Positions 1 through 7,785 of a stretch of DNA of 64,000 bases are shown one piece after another; the first letter of the stretch is position 1, and the number at the start of each line of letters is the position of its first letter. Source of the stretch: JACCYJ01 sp038198775. Lineage in GTDB: Bacteria > Actinomycetota > Actinomycetes > Propionibacteriales > Nocardioidaceae. The position numbers were made by a program, and so were the translations under genes. The notes under the pieces are model-generated. The model saw only the letters and a list, made by a program, of their open reading frames with translations, made no database searches and was not told the origin of the DNA. The stretch spans positions 62,001 through 126,000 of the forward strand of contig JBBPZV010000038.1 of assembly GCA_038198775.1 (NCBI GenBank), given 5' to 3'.

Positions 1-498
1 CGCGTTGCTCGGCTCCATCAGGATCGCGAAGTCGGCCGCGACCAGCTCCGGCCGGTCGGTCGCCACCCGGCCCAGCCCGTTGTGCTCCGCCTCGACCTCC
101 TCGCACTCGTAGAAGATGTACGTCACGTCGCGGGCCGGCTGCGGAAGCGTGGCAGCCAGCCGCAGCGCGACCGCGACGCCCCCCTTCATGTCGCACGAGC
201 CGAGCCCGTACAACGTCTCACCGACCAACCGAGCCGGGAGGTTCGCGTTGACCGGCACGGTGTCCAGGTGGCCCGCGATCACCACCCGCTCCGCGCGCCC
301 GAGGTCGGTACGGGCTGCCACCGTGTTGCCCTCGCGCTCGACCCGCAGGTGCGCGCAGGGTTCGAGGGCGGCGGCCACGGCATCGGCGATGGCGGTCTCC
401 TCGTGGCTGACCGACTCGATGTCGACCAACGCCGCCGTCAGCGAGACGACATCGGCCGACAGGTCCAGAGGCGAGCCGGTGGCGGACACGGTCGTCAT
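1..498 (-). CDS. dapE: Succinyl-diaminopimelate desuccinylase, N-terminal part (C-terminus off the window)
   Basis: This M20-family metallopeptidase hydrolyses N-succinyl-LL-2,6-diaminopimelate to LL-DAP and succinate in the cytoplasm, for lysine and peptidoglycan synthesis. Translating the minus strand from the ATG at 498 gives an open frame of 166 codons that runs off the left edge. Seen motifs are AGHLDTVPVN (first metal-ligand His/Asp), GLGSCDMKGG (bridging Asp) and FYECEEVEAEHNGLG (catalytic and ligand Glu pair). This order is diagnostic for the ArgE/DapE group, and the GSCDMKGG form is typical of actinobacterial DapE. It is divergent from the gene at 546 and close to dapD and dapC, which supports DapE over other M20 enzymes. 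A TAGCCT -10-like box on the minus strand near 546-541 would give a short leader. Confidence 0.88.
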   Translation of the reverse strand, partial: MTTVSATGSPLDLSADVVSLTAALVDIESVSHEETAIADAVAAALEPCAHLRVEREGNTVAARTDLGRAERVVIAGHLDTVPVNANLPARLVGETLYGLGSCDMKGGVAVALRLAATLPQPARDVTYIFYECEEVEAEHNGLGRVATDRPELVAADFAILMEPSNA

Positions 499-545
499 TG
501 TGTCGTGCCCGACCAGGTGACGCCCAAGCGGTCAGGTGCGAGGCT

Positions 546-1607
546 ATGGTCGTGCCGAGCAGCCCGAGCGACGCCACCACGCTCGCTCACACCCATGGCA
601 CCCGCCTGGTCCGGCTGGCACACCTGCTGCAAGCGCCCGACCCGGAGGGCGCCGCGGCGGACGCGCTGGCGTCGGTGCTGCTGGCCGCCCGGCGCGGTGA
701 TGCCCACGACCAGTTGCTCGCCGCCGCCCGTGTGGTGGGGTCGTACGGGCAGCCACCGGTGCGCGACGACGGGCGGCTCGAGGGCTGGCTCGACCGCGCC
801 GAGACCGCGCCGTACGACGTCGACCTCACCGTGCTGTCCGCTGCCACGAGCCGCCACCTGGAGCTTCAGCGCCGCCGGCGCCGCACCACCCGCCGCCGGG
901 TCGCCGCCGCTGCCCTCGTCGCCGCCGGGCTCGTCGGGGTTGCCGTGGCGTGGCCCCAGGGCGACCCGCCTGCCAGCGGCTGGCAGGTCGAGACGGCTGT
1001 TGGCCGGTTCCCGCACTGGGGGTTCCCCGACGATCAAAACGATCGGTCGTCGGCCCCCCCGACGCTGCCCCCGGCGGCTTCGCTACCCGCCTCGCAGCGT
1101 CAGGCCCACGACGTCCGGCTCTTCGAGGTGGTCCTGGACGGTCGCGCGCACAACATCTTGCTCACCACCTTGTCCGGTGTCCCCGCCGACATGCTGGCGA
1201 TCGCCTGCACGACCGTGGACACGGGTACCCCGGCGATCTGCATCGTCACGCTGCCGACCCGCACGGCGCTGCGGGACGCGCCGCCGAGCTCGCTCACCGA
1301 CGTCCTCGAGCTGCCGCGCCGGCACCGGGTCGCCCGCGAGTCGGTGCCCTCGGTGCTGCGTGCGCCGACCGTGGACGGGCTGTTCGGGCGAACCCTCACG
1401 CTCGACGTGACCTCGGCCAGGGCGCACTCCATGCTCGTGACCTACACCGATGGCTCGCAGTTGCTCGGCACCCGGTACCACCCGGGGGACTGGAAGGTCG
1501 CGCTGTTCGCGGCGATCAACACCGACGTGCTCCCCGCACAGGTCGCGTACCTGGCCCGGGACGGCTCCCCGCTCGCCGAGCGCTCCTTCTACACCGCCAC
1601 GCCCTGA
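546..1607 (+). CDS. Single-pass membrane protein of unknown function
   Basis: The predicted product is 353 aa. A cytoplasmic N-terminal part of about 115 residues rich in Ala, Leu and Arg ends in a basic stretch (residues 109-118, nearly all Arg/Thr). One hydrophobic helix follows (about 119-136), then a Pro-rich linker and an extracytoplasmic domain of about 200 residues. The extracellular part contains VTLPT, GTRYHPGDWKVALFAAI and similar beta-rich text but no motif I recognise. I took the ATG at 546; the frame is open to 498, but an upstream start would overlap dapE. It lies divergent from dapE and 22 bp before dapD. Function is unknown; a N-in/C-out anti-sigma-like or sensor protein would fit the topology, but no signature supports either. 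Confidence 0.7.
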   Translation: MVVPSSPSDATTLAHTHGTRLVRLAHLLQAPDPEGAAADALASVLLAARRGDAHDQLLAAARVVGSYGQPPVRDDGRLEGWLDRAETAPYDVDLTVLSAATSRHLELQRRRRRTTRRRVAAAALVAAGLVGVAVAWPQGDPPASGWQVETAVGRFPHWGFPDDQNDRSSAPPTLPPAASLPASQRQAHDVRLFEVVLDGRAHNILLTTLSGVPADMLAIACTTVDTGTPAICIVTLPTRTALRDAPPSSLTDVLELPRRHRVARESVPSVLRAPTVDGLFGRTLTLDVTSARAHSMLVTYTDGSQLLGTRYHPGDWKVALFAAINTDVLPAQVAYLARDGSPLAERSFYTATP

Positions 1608-1616
1608 GGTCGCCGG

Positions 1617-1622
1617 TAGCGT
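1617..1622 (+). promoter_or_regulatory. -10 box of a probable leaderless dapD promoter
   Basis: TAGCGT lies at -13 to -8 relative to the dapD ATG at 1630. No ribosome-binding site is seen in between. The same arrangement recurs before several genes in this window, which supports a leaderless transcript starting at or next to the ATG. Confidence 0.5.
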
Positions 1623-1629
1623 TGTCGGC

Positions 1630-2553
1630 ATGACGAGCGCTTGGGGCTTCGGGCTGGTCACGGTCTCCGACGGGGTCGTGCTCGACACCTGGTACCCGGC
1701 CCCGCGGCTCGGTGCGCCCGCGACGGCCGCAGCGCCGGCGCCGCTGCTCGCACTCGCCGGGGACGACGACGTACGCGGGGTCAGCCGGAGCGTCGTCCGC
1801 ACGGTCCTCGACGACCTCGACCTCCCACCGGCCGACGGCCCCGACGCGTACCTGCGGCTGCACCTGCTCTCGCACCGGCTGGTGCGCCCGCACGGGTTGA
1901 GCCTCGAGGGCAGCTTCGAGGTGCTGGCCACCGTGGCGTGGACGTCGCTGGGCCCCTGCGCGGTGGACGGCCTCGAAAGGACCCGGATGCGGGCCCGGGC
2001 GGGCGGACACCACCTCACGGTCACCAGCGTGGACAAGTTCCCCCGGATGAGCGACTACGTGGTGCCGTCGGGGGTTCGCATCGGCGATGCCGACCGGGTG
2101 CGGCTCGGAGCCCACCTGGCCGCCGGTACGACCGTGATGCACGAGGGGTTCGTGAACTTCAACGCCGGCACGCTCGGGCGGTCGATGATCGAGGGGCGCA
2201 TCTCGGCCGGGGTCGTCGTCGGCGCGGGGTCCGACATCGGGGGTGGCGCCTCGGTGATGGGAACGCTGTCGGGTGGCGGCACCGAGATCGTGTCGGTCGG
2301 CGAGCGCTGCCTGCTCGGCGCCAACGCCGGGATCGGTATCTCGCTCGGCGACGACTGCGTGGTGGAGGCGGGCTGCTACGTCACCGCGGGCAGCAAGGTG
2401 ACGTTGCAGGACGGGCGGGTCGTCAAGGCCAGGGAGCTGTCCGGGGTGGACGGGCTCCAGCTGTGGCGCAACTCCGTGACCGGCGCCTTGGAGGGCCGGC
2501 GCCGCGCCGGGGGGCGGGTCGAGCTGAACACCGCCCTGCACGCCAACGCCTGA
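1630..2553 (+). CDS. dapD: 2,3,4,5-tetrahydropyridine-2,6-dicarboxylate N-succinyltransferase
   Basis: The 307-aa protein transfers succinyl from succinyl-CoA to tetrahydrodipicolinate in the succinylase branch of lysine/DAP synthesis. The C-terminal half is a left-handed beta-helix built from hexapeptide repeats (for example IGDADRVRLGAHLAAGTT and GVVVGAGSDIGGGASVMG). The segments VMHEGFVNFNAGTLG and MIEGRIS match the conserved active-site region of actinobacterial DapD. Its length (about 310 aa) matches the long actinobacterial type rather than the 274-aa proteobacterial form. The ATG at 1630 is preceded by a -10-like TAGCGT. The stop overlaps the next start (TGATG at 2551-2555), so the downstream gene is probably co-transcribed. 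Confidence 0.93.
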   Translation: MTSAWGFGLVTVSDGVVLDTWYPAPRLGAPATAAAPAPLLALAGDDDVRGVSRSVVRTVLDDLDLPPADGPDAYLRLHLLSHRLVRPHGLSLEGSFEVLATVAWTSLGPCAVDGLERTRMRARAGGHHLTVTSVDKFPRMSDYVVPSGVRIGDADRVRLGAHLAAGTTVMHEGFVNFNAGTLGRSMIEGRISAGVVVGAGSDIGGGASVMGTLSGGGTEIVSVGERCLLGANAGIGISLGDDCVVEAGCYVTAGSKVTLQDGRVVKARELSGVDGLQLWRNSVTGALEGRRRAGGRVELNTALHANA

Positions 2554-3380
2554 TGCGCCGCTCGACGCTGGCCGTGGCGGCCGTGCTCGCCACCGGCGCC
2601 GCGGTCGGCGGCGTGGTCCTCTGGCGGCACGGCGGGGTCCCGCTCGCGGCCGCGAACGGCTGTGTGGCGAGGGTCGGCAACAACCCCGCCGTGCACCTCG
2701 GTCTGGACCAGGCCCACAACGCGGCACTGATCGCGGCCGTCGGCGTACGCCGGGACCTACCGCCCCGGGCCACGTCCATCGCGCTGGCGGCCGCGTACCA
2801 GGAGTCGAAGATCCGCAACCTCTCCTACGGTGACCGCGACTCGGTGGGGCTGTTCCAGCAGCGCCCCTCGCAGGGCTGGGGGTCGCGGCAGCAGATCCTG
2901 GATCCGTACTACGCCACCGGTGCGTTCTACGACGCGCTGCAGCGTGTCGCCGGCTACGAGTCGATGCCGATCGCCGAGGCCTCGCAGGCGGTGCAGCGCT
3001 CGGCCGACGGCAGCGCCTACCAGCAGCACGAGCAGTCCGCCCGGATGCTGGCGTCGGCGCTCACCGGCTACAGCCGGGCCGCGTTCAGCTGCACGGTCAC
3101 GGCCCCCAGTGAGCCCGGCTCGGCTGCCGCGGTCACCAGGGACGTCCGGCGCGCGTTCGGGCCCGTCTCGTCCGACACCGCCGCCGACAAGTCGGTCGAC
3201 TTCCGTGCCACCGGTCCACGCCGCGGCTGGGCGCTGGCGCAGTACCTCGTGGCGAACGCGGATCGGCTGCGGCTGCGCTCGGTGGGCTTCGCCGGATGGG
3301 TCTGGACGGCCGAGCGTTCCAGCGACGGCTGGCGCAAGGACACGGGCACCGCAGCGTACGTCCGCGTCGTCATCGGCTGA
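2553..3380 (+). CDS. Membrane-anchored lysozyme/transglycosylase-like protein
   Basis: The 275-aa protein begins with a signal or anchor helix (about residues 4-24) and is predicted to work outside the membrane. Residues about 70-170 contain AAYQESKIRNLSYGDRDSVG, then GLFQQRPSQGWG. These resemble the catalytic Glu and the GLFQ-type loop of SLT/lysozyme-fold muramidases, so peptidoglycan cleavage or binding is plausible. Related actinobacterial proteins are often left as hypothetical or mislabelled as heavy-metal transporters. The C-terminal about 80 residues (GWALAQYLVANADRLRLRSV onward) look like a separate small alpha/beta domain. The start overlaps the dapD stop by one base (TGATG), which implies translational coupling. 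Confidence 0.6.
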   Translation: MRRSTLAVAAVLATGAAVGGVVLWRHGGVPLAAANGCVARVGNNPAVHLGLDQAHNAALIAAVGVRRDLPPRATSIALAAAYQESKIRNLSYGDRDSVGLFQQRPSQGWGSRQQILDPYYATGAFYDALQRVAGYESMPIAEASQAVQRSADGSAYQQHEQSARMLASALTGYSRAAFSCTVTAPSEPGSAAAVTRDVRRAFGPVSSDTAADKSVDFRATGPRRGWALAQYLVANADRLRLRSVGFAGWVWTAERSSDGWRKDTGTAAYVRVVIG

Positions 3381-3394
3381 GCGGAGGTTCGCGC

Positions 3395-3454
3395 CGAAAC
3401 TCACGGATCGTGGCACGAAAACTCACGGATCGTCGGGCCGAAACTCACGGATCG
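3395..3454. repeat. Three short direct repeats, cgaaactcacggatcg
   Basis: Copies lie at 3395-3410, 3416-3432 (one extra A) and 3439-3454, spaced about 21-23 bp apart in the gap between two convergent genes. Copies 2 and 3 are each followed by tcggg. They do not form a hairpin by themselves and have no CRISPR-like spacer length. Confidence 0.75.
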
Positions 3455-3459
3455 TCGGG

Positions 3460-4557
3460 TTAGAGGCGGTGGCAGGCGGCGGCGATGCGCTCGTCGGAGG
3501 CGGTGAACGCCACCCGGACGTGGTCCCGACCGGCCGCCCCGTAGAAGTCCCCCGGGGCCACCAGAACGCCCCGCTCGGCGAACCAGGCCACGGTGTCCCA
3601 GCACGGCTCCCCCCGGGTCGCCCACAGGTACAGCGAGCCGGCGGAGTGGTCGATCGCGAAACCGGCCTGCCGCAGCGCGGCGAGCAGCCGGCCGCGTCGG
3701 CGGGCGTAGCGCTGGCGCTGATCGGCGACGTGCGAGTCGTCGTGGAGCGCCACCGCCATCGCCGCCTGCACCGGCGCCGGCACCATCAGGCCGAGGTTGC
3801 GGCGGACGGACACCAGCTCCGCCACCAGCGCCGGGTCCCCGGTCACGAACCCGGCTCGGTAGCCGGCAATGTTGGAGCGCTTGGAGAGCGAGTGCACGGC
3901 GAGGACGCGGTCGTGCGAGCGGCCGGACACGCTCGGGTGCAGCACCGACACCGGCGTGGTGTCCCAGCCGTACTCGACGTAGCACTCGTCGCTCAAAACC
4001 AGGGTCCCCCGCTCGCGCGCCCAGTCGACGACCTTGCGCAGATGCGCGGCGGGCAGGACTCGCCCGGTCGGGTTGGCCGGGCTGTTCACCCAGATCGCGG
4101 CCGGGCGGGCCGGGCCGCTGGCCACCACGGAGTCGCTGCAGCAGACCTCGCAACCGGCGAGCCGGGCGCCGACCTCGTACGTGGGGTAGGCCAGCTCGGG
4201 CACGACGACGGTGCTGGTCGCGTCGAAGCCGAGCTGCGTCGGCAGGCCCGCGATCAGCTCCTTGGACCCGATCACCGGCAGCACAGCATCCGGGTGGACA
4301 CCGACCACACCGAGGCGACGAGCCAGCCAGCCGACCGCGGCATCACGAAGGCGGCGGGTGCCTGCGGTCAGCGGGTAGCCGGGGGCGTTGGCGGCCGTGC
4401 TCAGCGCGCGCTGCACCTCCAGCGGCGTCGGGTCGACCGGGGTGCCCATCGACAGGTCGACGAGGCGTCCAGGGTGCTCCTCGGCCTGCCGGCGAAACCC
4501 GGCCAGCTTGTCCCAGGGGAAGCCGGGCAGGCGCGACGACACCGCCCGAGGGCTCAC
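3460..4557 (-). CDS. dapC: N-succinyldiaminopimelate aminotransferase
   Basis: This fold-type I PLP aminotransferase (365 aa) converts N-succinyl-2-amino-6-oxopimelate to N-succinyl-LL-DAP with glutamate. Visible class I/II features are the substrate loop SPANPTG (159-165), Asp190 in LVLSDECYVEYGW (PLP pyridine N), Lys226 in HSLSKRSN (Schiff base) and Arg234 in AGYRAGF. The N-terminal DLSMGTPVDPTP is typical of actinobacterial DapC. I chose the GTG at 4557 because it overlaps the fdxA stop by 4 bp (GTGA); the frame runs further upstream only through fdxA. The fdxA-dapC pair is a conserved actinobacterial arrangement. Confidence 0.92.
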   Translation of the reverse strand: MSPRAVSSRLPGFPWDKLAGFRRQAEEHPGRLVDLSMGTPVDPTPLEVQRALSTAANAPGYPLTAGTRRLRDAAVGWLARRLGVVGVHPDAVLPVIGSKELIAGLPTQLGFDATSTVVVPELAYPTYEVGARLAGCEVCCSDSVVASGPARPAAIWVNSPANPTGRVLPAAHLRKVVDWARERGTLVLSDECYVEYGWDTTPVSVLHPSVSGRSHDRVLAVHSLSKRSNIAGYRAGFVTGDPALVAELVSVRRNLGLMVPAPVQAAMAVALHDDSHVADQRQRYARRRGRLLAALRQAGFAIDHSAGSLYLWATRGEPCWDTVAWFAERGVLVAPGDFYGAAGRDHVRVAFTASDERIAAACHRL

Positions 4558-4877
4558 TCCTGGTTCTGCGGCGGCAACGCTGCGATCAACGGGTGGTCCT
4601 TGGGGATCAGCCCGAGCTTGGCGGCGCCGCCCGGTGAGCCGAGGTCGTCGAAGAACTCGACGTTGGCGGCGTAGTAGTCCTTCCACTCCGCCGGGGTGTC
4701 GTCCTCGTAGAAGATGGCTTCGACGGGGCAGACCGGCTCACAGGCTCCGCAGTCGACGCACTCGTCCGGCTGGATGTAGAGCATGCGTTCACCCTCGTAG
4801 ATACAGTCGACCGGGCACTCGTCGATGCACCCCTTGTCCTTGACGTCCACGCAGGGCTGCGCGATGACGTACGTCAC
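4554..4877 (-). CDS. fdxA: Seven-iron ferredoxin
   Basis: The 107-aa 7Fe ferredoxin (3Fe-4S plus 4Fe-4S) is a soluble one-electron carrier, in actinobacteria often paired with cytochromes P450 or ferredoxin reductases. Eight cysteines occupy the expected places: C9, C17, C21, C25, then C40, C43, C46, C50 followed by Pro. The tail of about 50 residues (YEDDTPAEW, YYAANVEFF, GLIPKDHPL) is characteristic of FdxA. The start is GTG at 4877, about 6 nt behind AAGGAGG. It is the first gene of a two-gene operon with dapC. Confidence 0.95.
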   Translation of the reverse strand: MTYVIAQPCVDVKDKGCIDECPVDCIYEGERMLYIQPDECVDCGACEPVCPVEAIFYEDDTPAEWKDYYAANVEFFDDLGSPGGAAKLGLIPKDHPLIAALPPQNQE

Positions 4878-4910
4878 GAGCGACCTCCTTCAGGTGAGCC
4901 GCACCCAGCC

Positions 4911-4916
4911 TAGTAT
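4911..4916 (+). promoter_or_regulatory. -10 box of a probable leaderless promoter for the GNAT gene
   Basis: TAGTAT lies at -14 to -9 before the ATG at 4925. No Shine-Dalgarno sequence is visible between them. Confidence 0.45.
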
Positions 4917-4924
4917 CGCCAACG

Positions 4925-5866
4925 ATGACGATCGACGCCCGGCATGTCGGCCAACGGGTCGTTGTCCGCTACCGGCTCGTCGGGCAGACGGGGCCCTCTG
5001 GTGGCCCGGCCCTGAGCGACGTCGTCGGTGTGCTGCGGTCCTACGACGGCGTCACCGCCGAGGTGACGCGCCGCGACGGCACCACGGTGTCGGTCGAGGT
5101 GCCCGACATAATGACCGCCAAGACGATTCCCGAGGAGCCGCCCGGGCCGCGGATCGACGCCGAGCGACTGCAGCGGATCTGTGCCGACGGCTGGCCCGCT
5201 GTGGTCACCGAACCCCTCGGAGGCTGGTTGCTGCGGGCCGCCGGCGGCTTCACCGGCCGCGCCAACTCCGCCTTGGTGGCCGGCGATCCGGGGCAGCCGG
5301 TCGCCTCCGCCCTGGAAGGGGTGATGTCGTTCTACCGGGCTCACGACCTGCCCCCGCTGGCCCAGGTCGTCGTCGGTTCGCGCTGGGAGCGCGCGCTCAC
5401 CGAACACGGCTGGCGGCCCAACGACACCCGACCGGGTGCCCTGGTCATGGTGACGACGCCGACCCGCCAGCCGCGGGGGCGCGACGCCGTTCAGCTGCGC
5501 GGCGATCTCGACGACGCCTGGCTGGCGGTCTACGGCCGGAGCTCTGGTCGTGACCGCGAGGTCGTCCGAGCGGTGCTGGAGGGACCGCAGCAGGTGGTGT
5601 TCGCACGCATCGGTGACCCGCCGGTGGCCATCGGAAGGGCGGTTGTCACCGGGCGGTGGGCCGGGGTGTCAGCCGTGGAGGTGATGCCGGAGCGGCGGCA
5701 ACGAGGACTCGGACAGGCCGTGAGCTCGGCGCTGCTCGGGTGGGCCGCTGGCCGCGGCGCCCGGTGGTGCCATCTGCAGGTGAGCCCGGACAACGACGCC
5801 GCGCTGGGGTTGTGGCGCCGCTTCGGCTTCCGGGAGCACCACGCGTACCGCTACCTGCGACCGTGA
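4925..5866 (+). CDS. GNAT acetyltransferase with N-terminal SH3-like domain
   Basis: The 313-aa protein has two parts. The first about 65 residues (VGQRVVVRYRL, DVVGVLRSYDGVTAEVTRRDG) look like a small SH3-type beta barrel. The rest is a GNAT fold whose acetyl-CoA signature is AVEVMPERRQRGLGQAVSSA, followed by LQVSPDNDAALGLWRRFGF (motif B). The layout resembles mycobacterial Rv0428c-type proteins, whose substrate is not known to me. The 3' end overlaps the convergent flavin reductase gene by 16 bp. Confidence 0.8.
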   Translation: MTIDARHVGQRVVVRYRLVGQTGPSGGPALSDVVGVLRSYDGVTAEVTRRDGTTVSVEVPDIMTAKTIPEEPPGPRIDAERLQRICADGWPAVVTEPLGGWLLRAAGGFTGRANSALVAGDPGQPVASALEGVMSFYRAHDLPPLAQVVVGSRWERALTEHGWRPNDTRPGALVMVTTPTRQPRGRDAVQLRGDLDDAWLAVYGRSSGRDREVVRAVLEGPQQVVFARIGDPPVAIGRAVVTGRWAGVSAVEVMPERRQRGLGQAVSSALLGWAAGRGARWCHLQVSPDNDAALGLWRRFGFREHHAYRYLRP

Positions 5867-6441
5867 CAGACCGCTGGCCCGCTCCCGCCCCGCTCGGGAA
5901 CGATGGACTCGCGCAACCGTACGCCTGACTTCTCGCTGGCGGCGGAGTGCAGCAGCGCGCCGTAGTGGGAGCGGTAGTAGAGCAGCGGGTCGTCCACGGC
6001 GTCGCTGACCAGTGCCCACACCACCTCGCCGACCACGATGGTGTGGTCACCGCCGTCGTGGACGCCCCAGGTGCGACACTCCAGCCAGGCGAGGGCGTCG
6101 TCGATCAGGCCGGCCCCGCTGGTCGGGCCCCGGTGGTAGCCGACCTTGTCGAGCTGGCCGTCCAGCGGCCGCCCCCGGGTGGAGAACCAGGTGGCTGCGT
6201 CCTGCCCGGGCTCGGCGAGGACCGACACCGCCCACGCATCCGAGGCGAGGACGGCGTCGTGGAAGCGGTTGCGCTGGTCGACGCAGACGAGGACCAGCGG
6301 CGGGTCGAGCGACACCGAGCTGAATGCGCTGGCGGTCAGCGCGTGGTCGACCCCGTCGGCGACCGTGCTGACGACGGTCACGCCACTGGGAAAGCGACCC
6401 AGGGCGCGGCGGAACGCCAACGGGTCGAGCGACGGGCTCAC
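5851..6441 (-). CDS. Flavin reductase-like FMN-binding protein
   Basis: The 196-aa protein belongs to the flavin reductase domain family, which reduces FMN/FAD with NAD(P)H, usually to feed a partner monooxygenase. It shows the family sequence RFPSGVTVVST near residue 16, SAFSSVSLDPPLVLVCVD (phosphate/isoalloxazine binding) and the C-terminal GDHTIVVGEVV with Asp/His. The length is typical. The start overlaps the upstream membrane-protein stop by 4 bp, so it belongs to the mshB-led transcription unit. No dedicated oxygenase is adjacent; the Rieske enzyme at 21.2 kb is too far away to assign. Confidence 0.85.
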   Translation of the reverse strand: MSPSLDPLAFRRALGRFPSGVTVVSTVADGVDHALTASAFSSVSLDPPLVLVCVDQRNRFHDAVLASDAWAVSVLAEPGQDAATWFSTRGRPLDGQLDKVGYHRGPTSGAGLIDDALAWLECRTWGVHDGGDHTIVVGEVVWALVSDAVDDPLLYYRSHYGALLHSAASEKSGVRLRESIVPERGGSGPAVCHGRR

Positions 6442-6827
6442 CCGTGCTCCGGTGATCGGTAGCGCGCCACGGCCTGCCCAACGCCGACGGCGACCGTGAG
6501 CATCCCCCCGAAGACGAAGCCGTATCCCAGCCAGTCCGCGGCCACCAGGAAGTCACCCTCGGGCCGGGTCCGCTGCAGCGCCAGCACGACCAGCGCCCAA
6601 CCGCCTCCGCAGCCGAGGGCTGCCGGGATGCCCCGCCCGGCGGCCGCCGCCCGCAGCAGCGCGTACTCGGTGGCCAGGCCCAGCCCGAGCCCCCACGGCA
6701 GTGGTGTCCCCCCCACCCGCAGGGCTTGGCGGTGCACGATGAGACCGGCGAGAGCGGCGACCGCACCGGCCAGGGCGAAGCCGACCGCCGCCAGCGTCGT
6801 CGCGACGGCGCCGCGGGTCAGGACCAC
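6438..6827 (-). CDS. Small four-helix membrane protein (DUF6113-like)
   Basis: The 129-aa protein is almost wholly hydrophobic, with about four transmembrane helices (roughly 5-30, 43-62, 66-84, 95-120) and the sequence GTPLPWGLGLGLATEYALL. It resembles a short actinobacterial membrane family commonly found downstream of mshB. Start GTG at 6827 directly abuts the mshB stop (6828), and its own stop overlaps the next gene by 4 bp. Function is unknown. Confidence 0.72.
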   Translation of the reverse strand: MVLTRGAVATTLAAVGFALAGAVAALAGLIVHRQALRVGGTPLPWGLGLGLATEYALLRAAAAGRGIPAALGCGGGWALVVLALQRTRPEGDFLVAADWLGYGFVFGGMLTVAVGVGQAVARYRSPEHG

Positions 6828-7745
6828 TCAGTCCAGGCCCGCGAACAGGTCGGACTCCAGCCCGCTCGCGGGGTCGACCGGGCCGGGCGTGCCCTTCGCG
6901 ATGCGGTAGTACTCGCGGCCCCACACCTGGTTGCCCAGGTTGTTCGACAGCGCGAAGAAGGGGCCCTCCACGCTGATCTGGGTGGCGTGCGCCCGCATCG
7001 CGTCCAGCTTCTGGTCGACGTGGTCGAGGCCGTCGACGCAGGCGGTCAGCGTCTCGTCCGGTGCGACGAACGGCGGCAGCGGCCCGTCGGGGTCCATCCC
7101 CTCGAACGTCGTCGTGTCACCGGCCGCCCGCAGCCGGCGCAGCCCGTCGCGCAGCACCGACTCCGACATCGCGTTCCAGTAGGCCTTGGGCACGTCCCAC
7201 GTCGGTCCGAGGTCCAGGCGGTACGAAGGCACCGCAGCCAGTGACGTCGCGTACGTCGCAACCCGGTGCGCCTGCACGTGGTCGGGGTGGCCGTACCCGC
7301 CGAACTCGTCGTAGGTGAGCAGCACCTGCGGGCGGACCTCCCGGATCACCTCGACCAGCAGGTCGGCCGCCTCGCGAAGGTCCGCCCGCCAGAAGGTGTC
7401 GTCGCGGACGCTGGCCCGGGCCGTGGCGGCACCGTCGTCGGCGTAGTCCATGCCTGAGTCTCGGAAGCGTCCCGGGCCGCCCAGGAAGCGCGAGTCGGTG
7501 ACGCCGAGCGCCTTCATCGCCTGCGCCAGCTCGCCGATCCGGTGTTCGCCCAACCCGTCGTCGCGGTCGGCCGCGAGCCCGGCAAGCTCGGGGACGAGGA
7601 TCTCGCCCTCCTCACCCAGCGTGCACGTCACCAGCGTCACCGAGGCGCCCTCGGCGACGTACTTGGCCATCGTGGCGCCGGTGGCGATGGTCTCGTCGTC
7701 GGGGTGGGCGTGGACCAGCAGCAACCGGCGGTCGGTCTCGGGCAT
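6828..7745 (-). CDS. mshB: N-acetyl-1-D-myo-inositol-2-amino-2-deoxyglucopyranoside deacetylase (mycothiol synthesis)
   Basis: This zinc-dependent LmbE-like deacetylase removes acetyl from GlcNAc-Ins, the second step of mycothiol synthesis. Zinc ligands are visible in HAHPDDE (residues 12-18) and in GYGHPDHVQAHR. The segments VTCTLGEEGE, LGGPGRFRDSGM and the C-terminal WGREYY are typical of MshB rather than Mca. I prefer the ATG at 7745, because a TAGGCT -10 box ends 7 nt before it; the ATG at 7751 would add two residues. The gene diverges from the S9 peptidase. Confidence 0.93.
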   Translation of the reverse strand: MPETDRRLLLVHAHPDDETIATGATMAKYVAEGASVTLVTCTLGEEGEILVPELAGLAADRDDGLGEHRIGELAQAMKALGVTDSRFLGGPGRFRDSGMDYADDGAATARASVRDDTFWRADLREAADLLVEVIREVRPQVLLTYDEFGGYGHPDHVQAHRVATYATSLAAVPSYRLDLGPTWDVPKAYWNAMSESVLRDGLRRLRAAGDTTTFEGMDPDGPLPPFVAPDETLTACVDGLDHVDQKLDAMRAHATQISVEGPFFALSNNLGNQVWGREYYRIAKGTPGPVDPASGLESDLFAGLD

Positions 7746-7752
7746 GGACATC

Positions 7753-7758
7753 AGCCTA
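7753..7758 (-). promoter_or_regulatory. -10 box of a probable leaderless mshB promoter
   Basis: TAGGCT on the minus strand spans 7758-7753, i.e. -13 to -8 relative to the ATG at 7745. The next ATG upstream (7751) would lie before the expected transcription start. Confidence 0.5.
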
Positions 7759-7785
7759 CGAGGCGTGGGTGACAAGATGCCCCGC

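Noticed and set aside
3395..3454. CRISPR array
   Set aside because: Only three copies of about 16 bp with spacers of 5-6 bp; no cas gene in the window.
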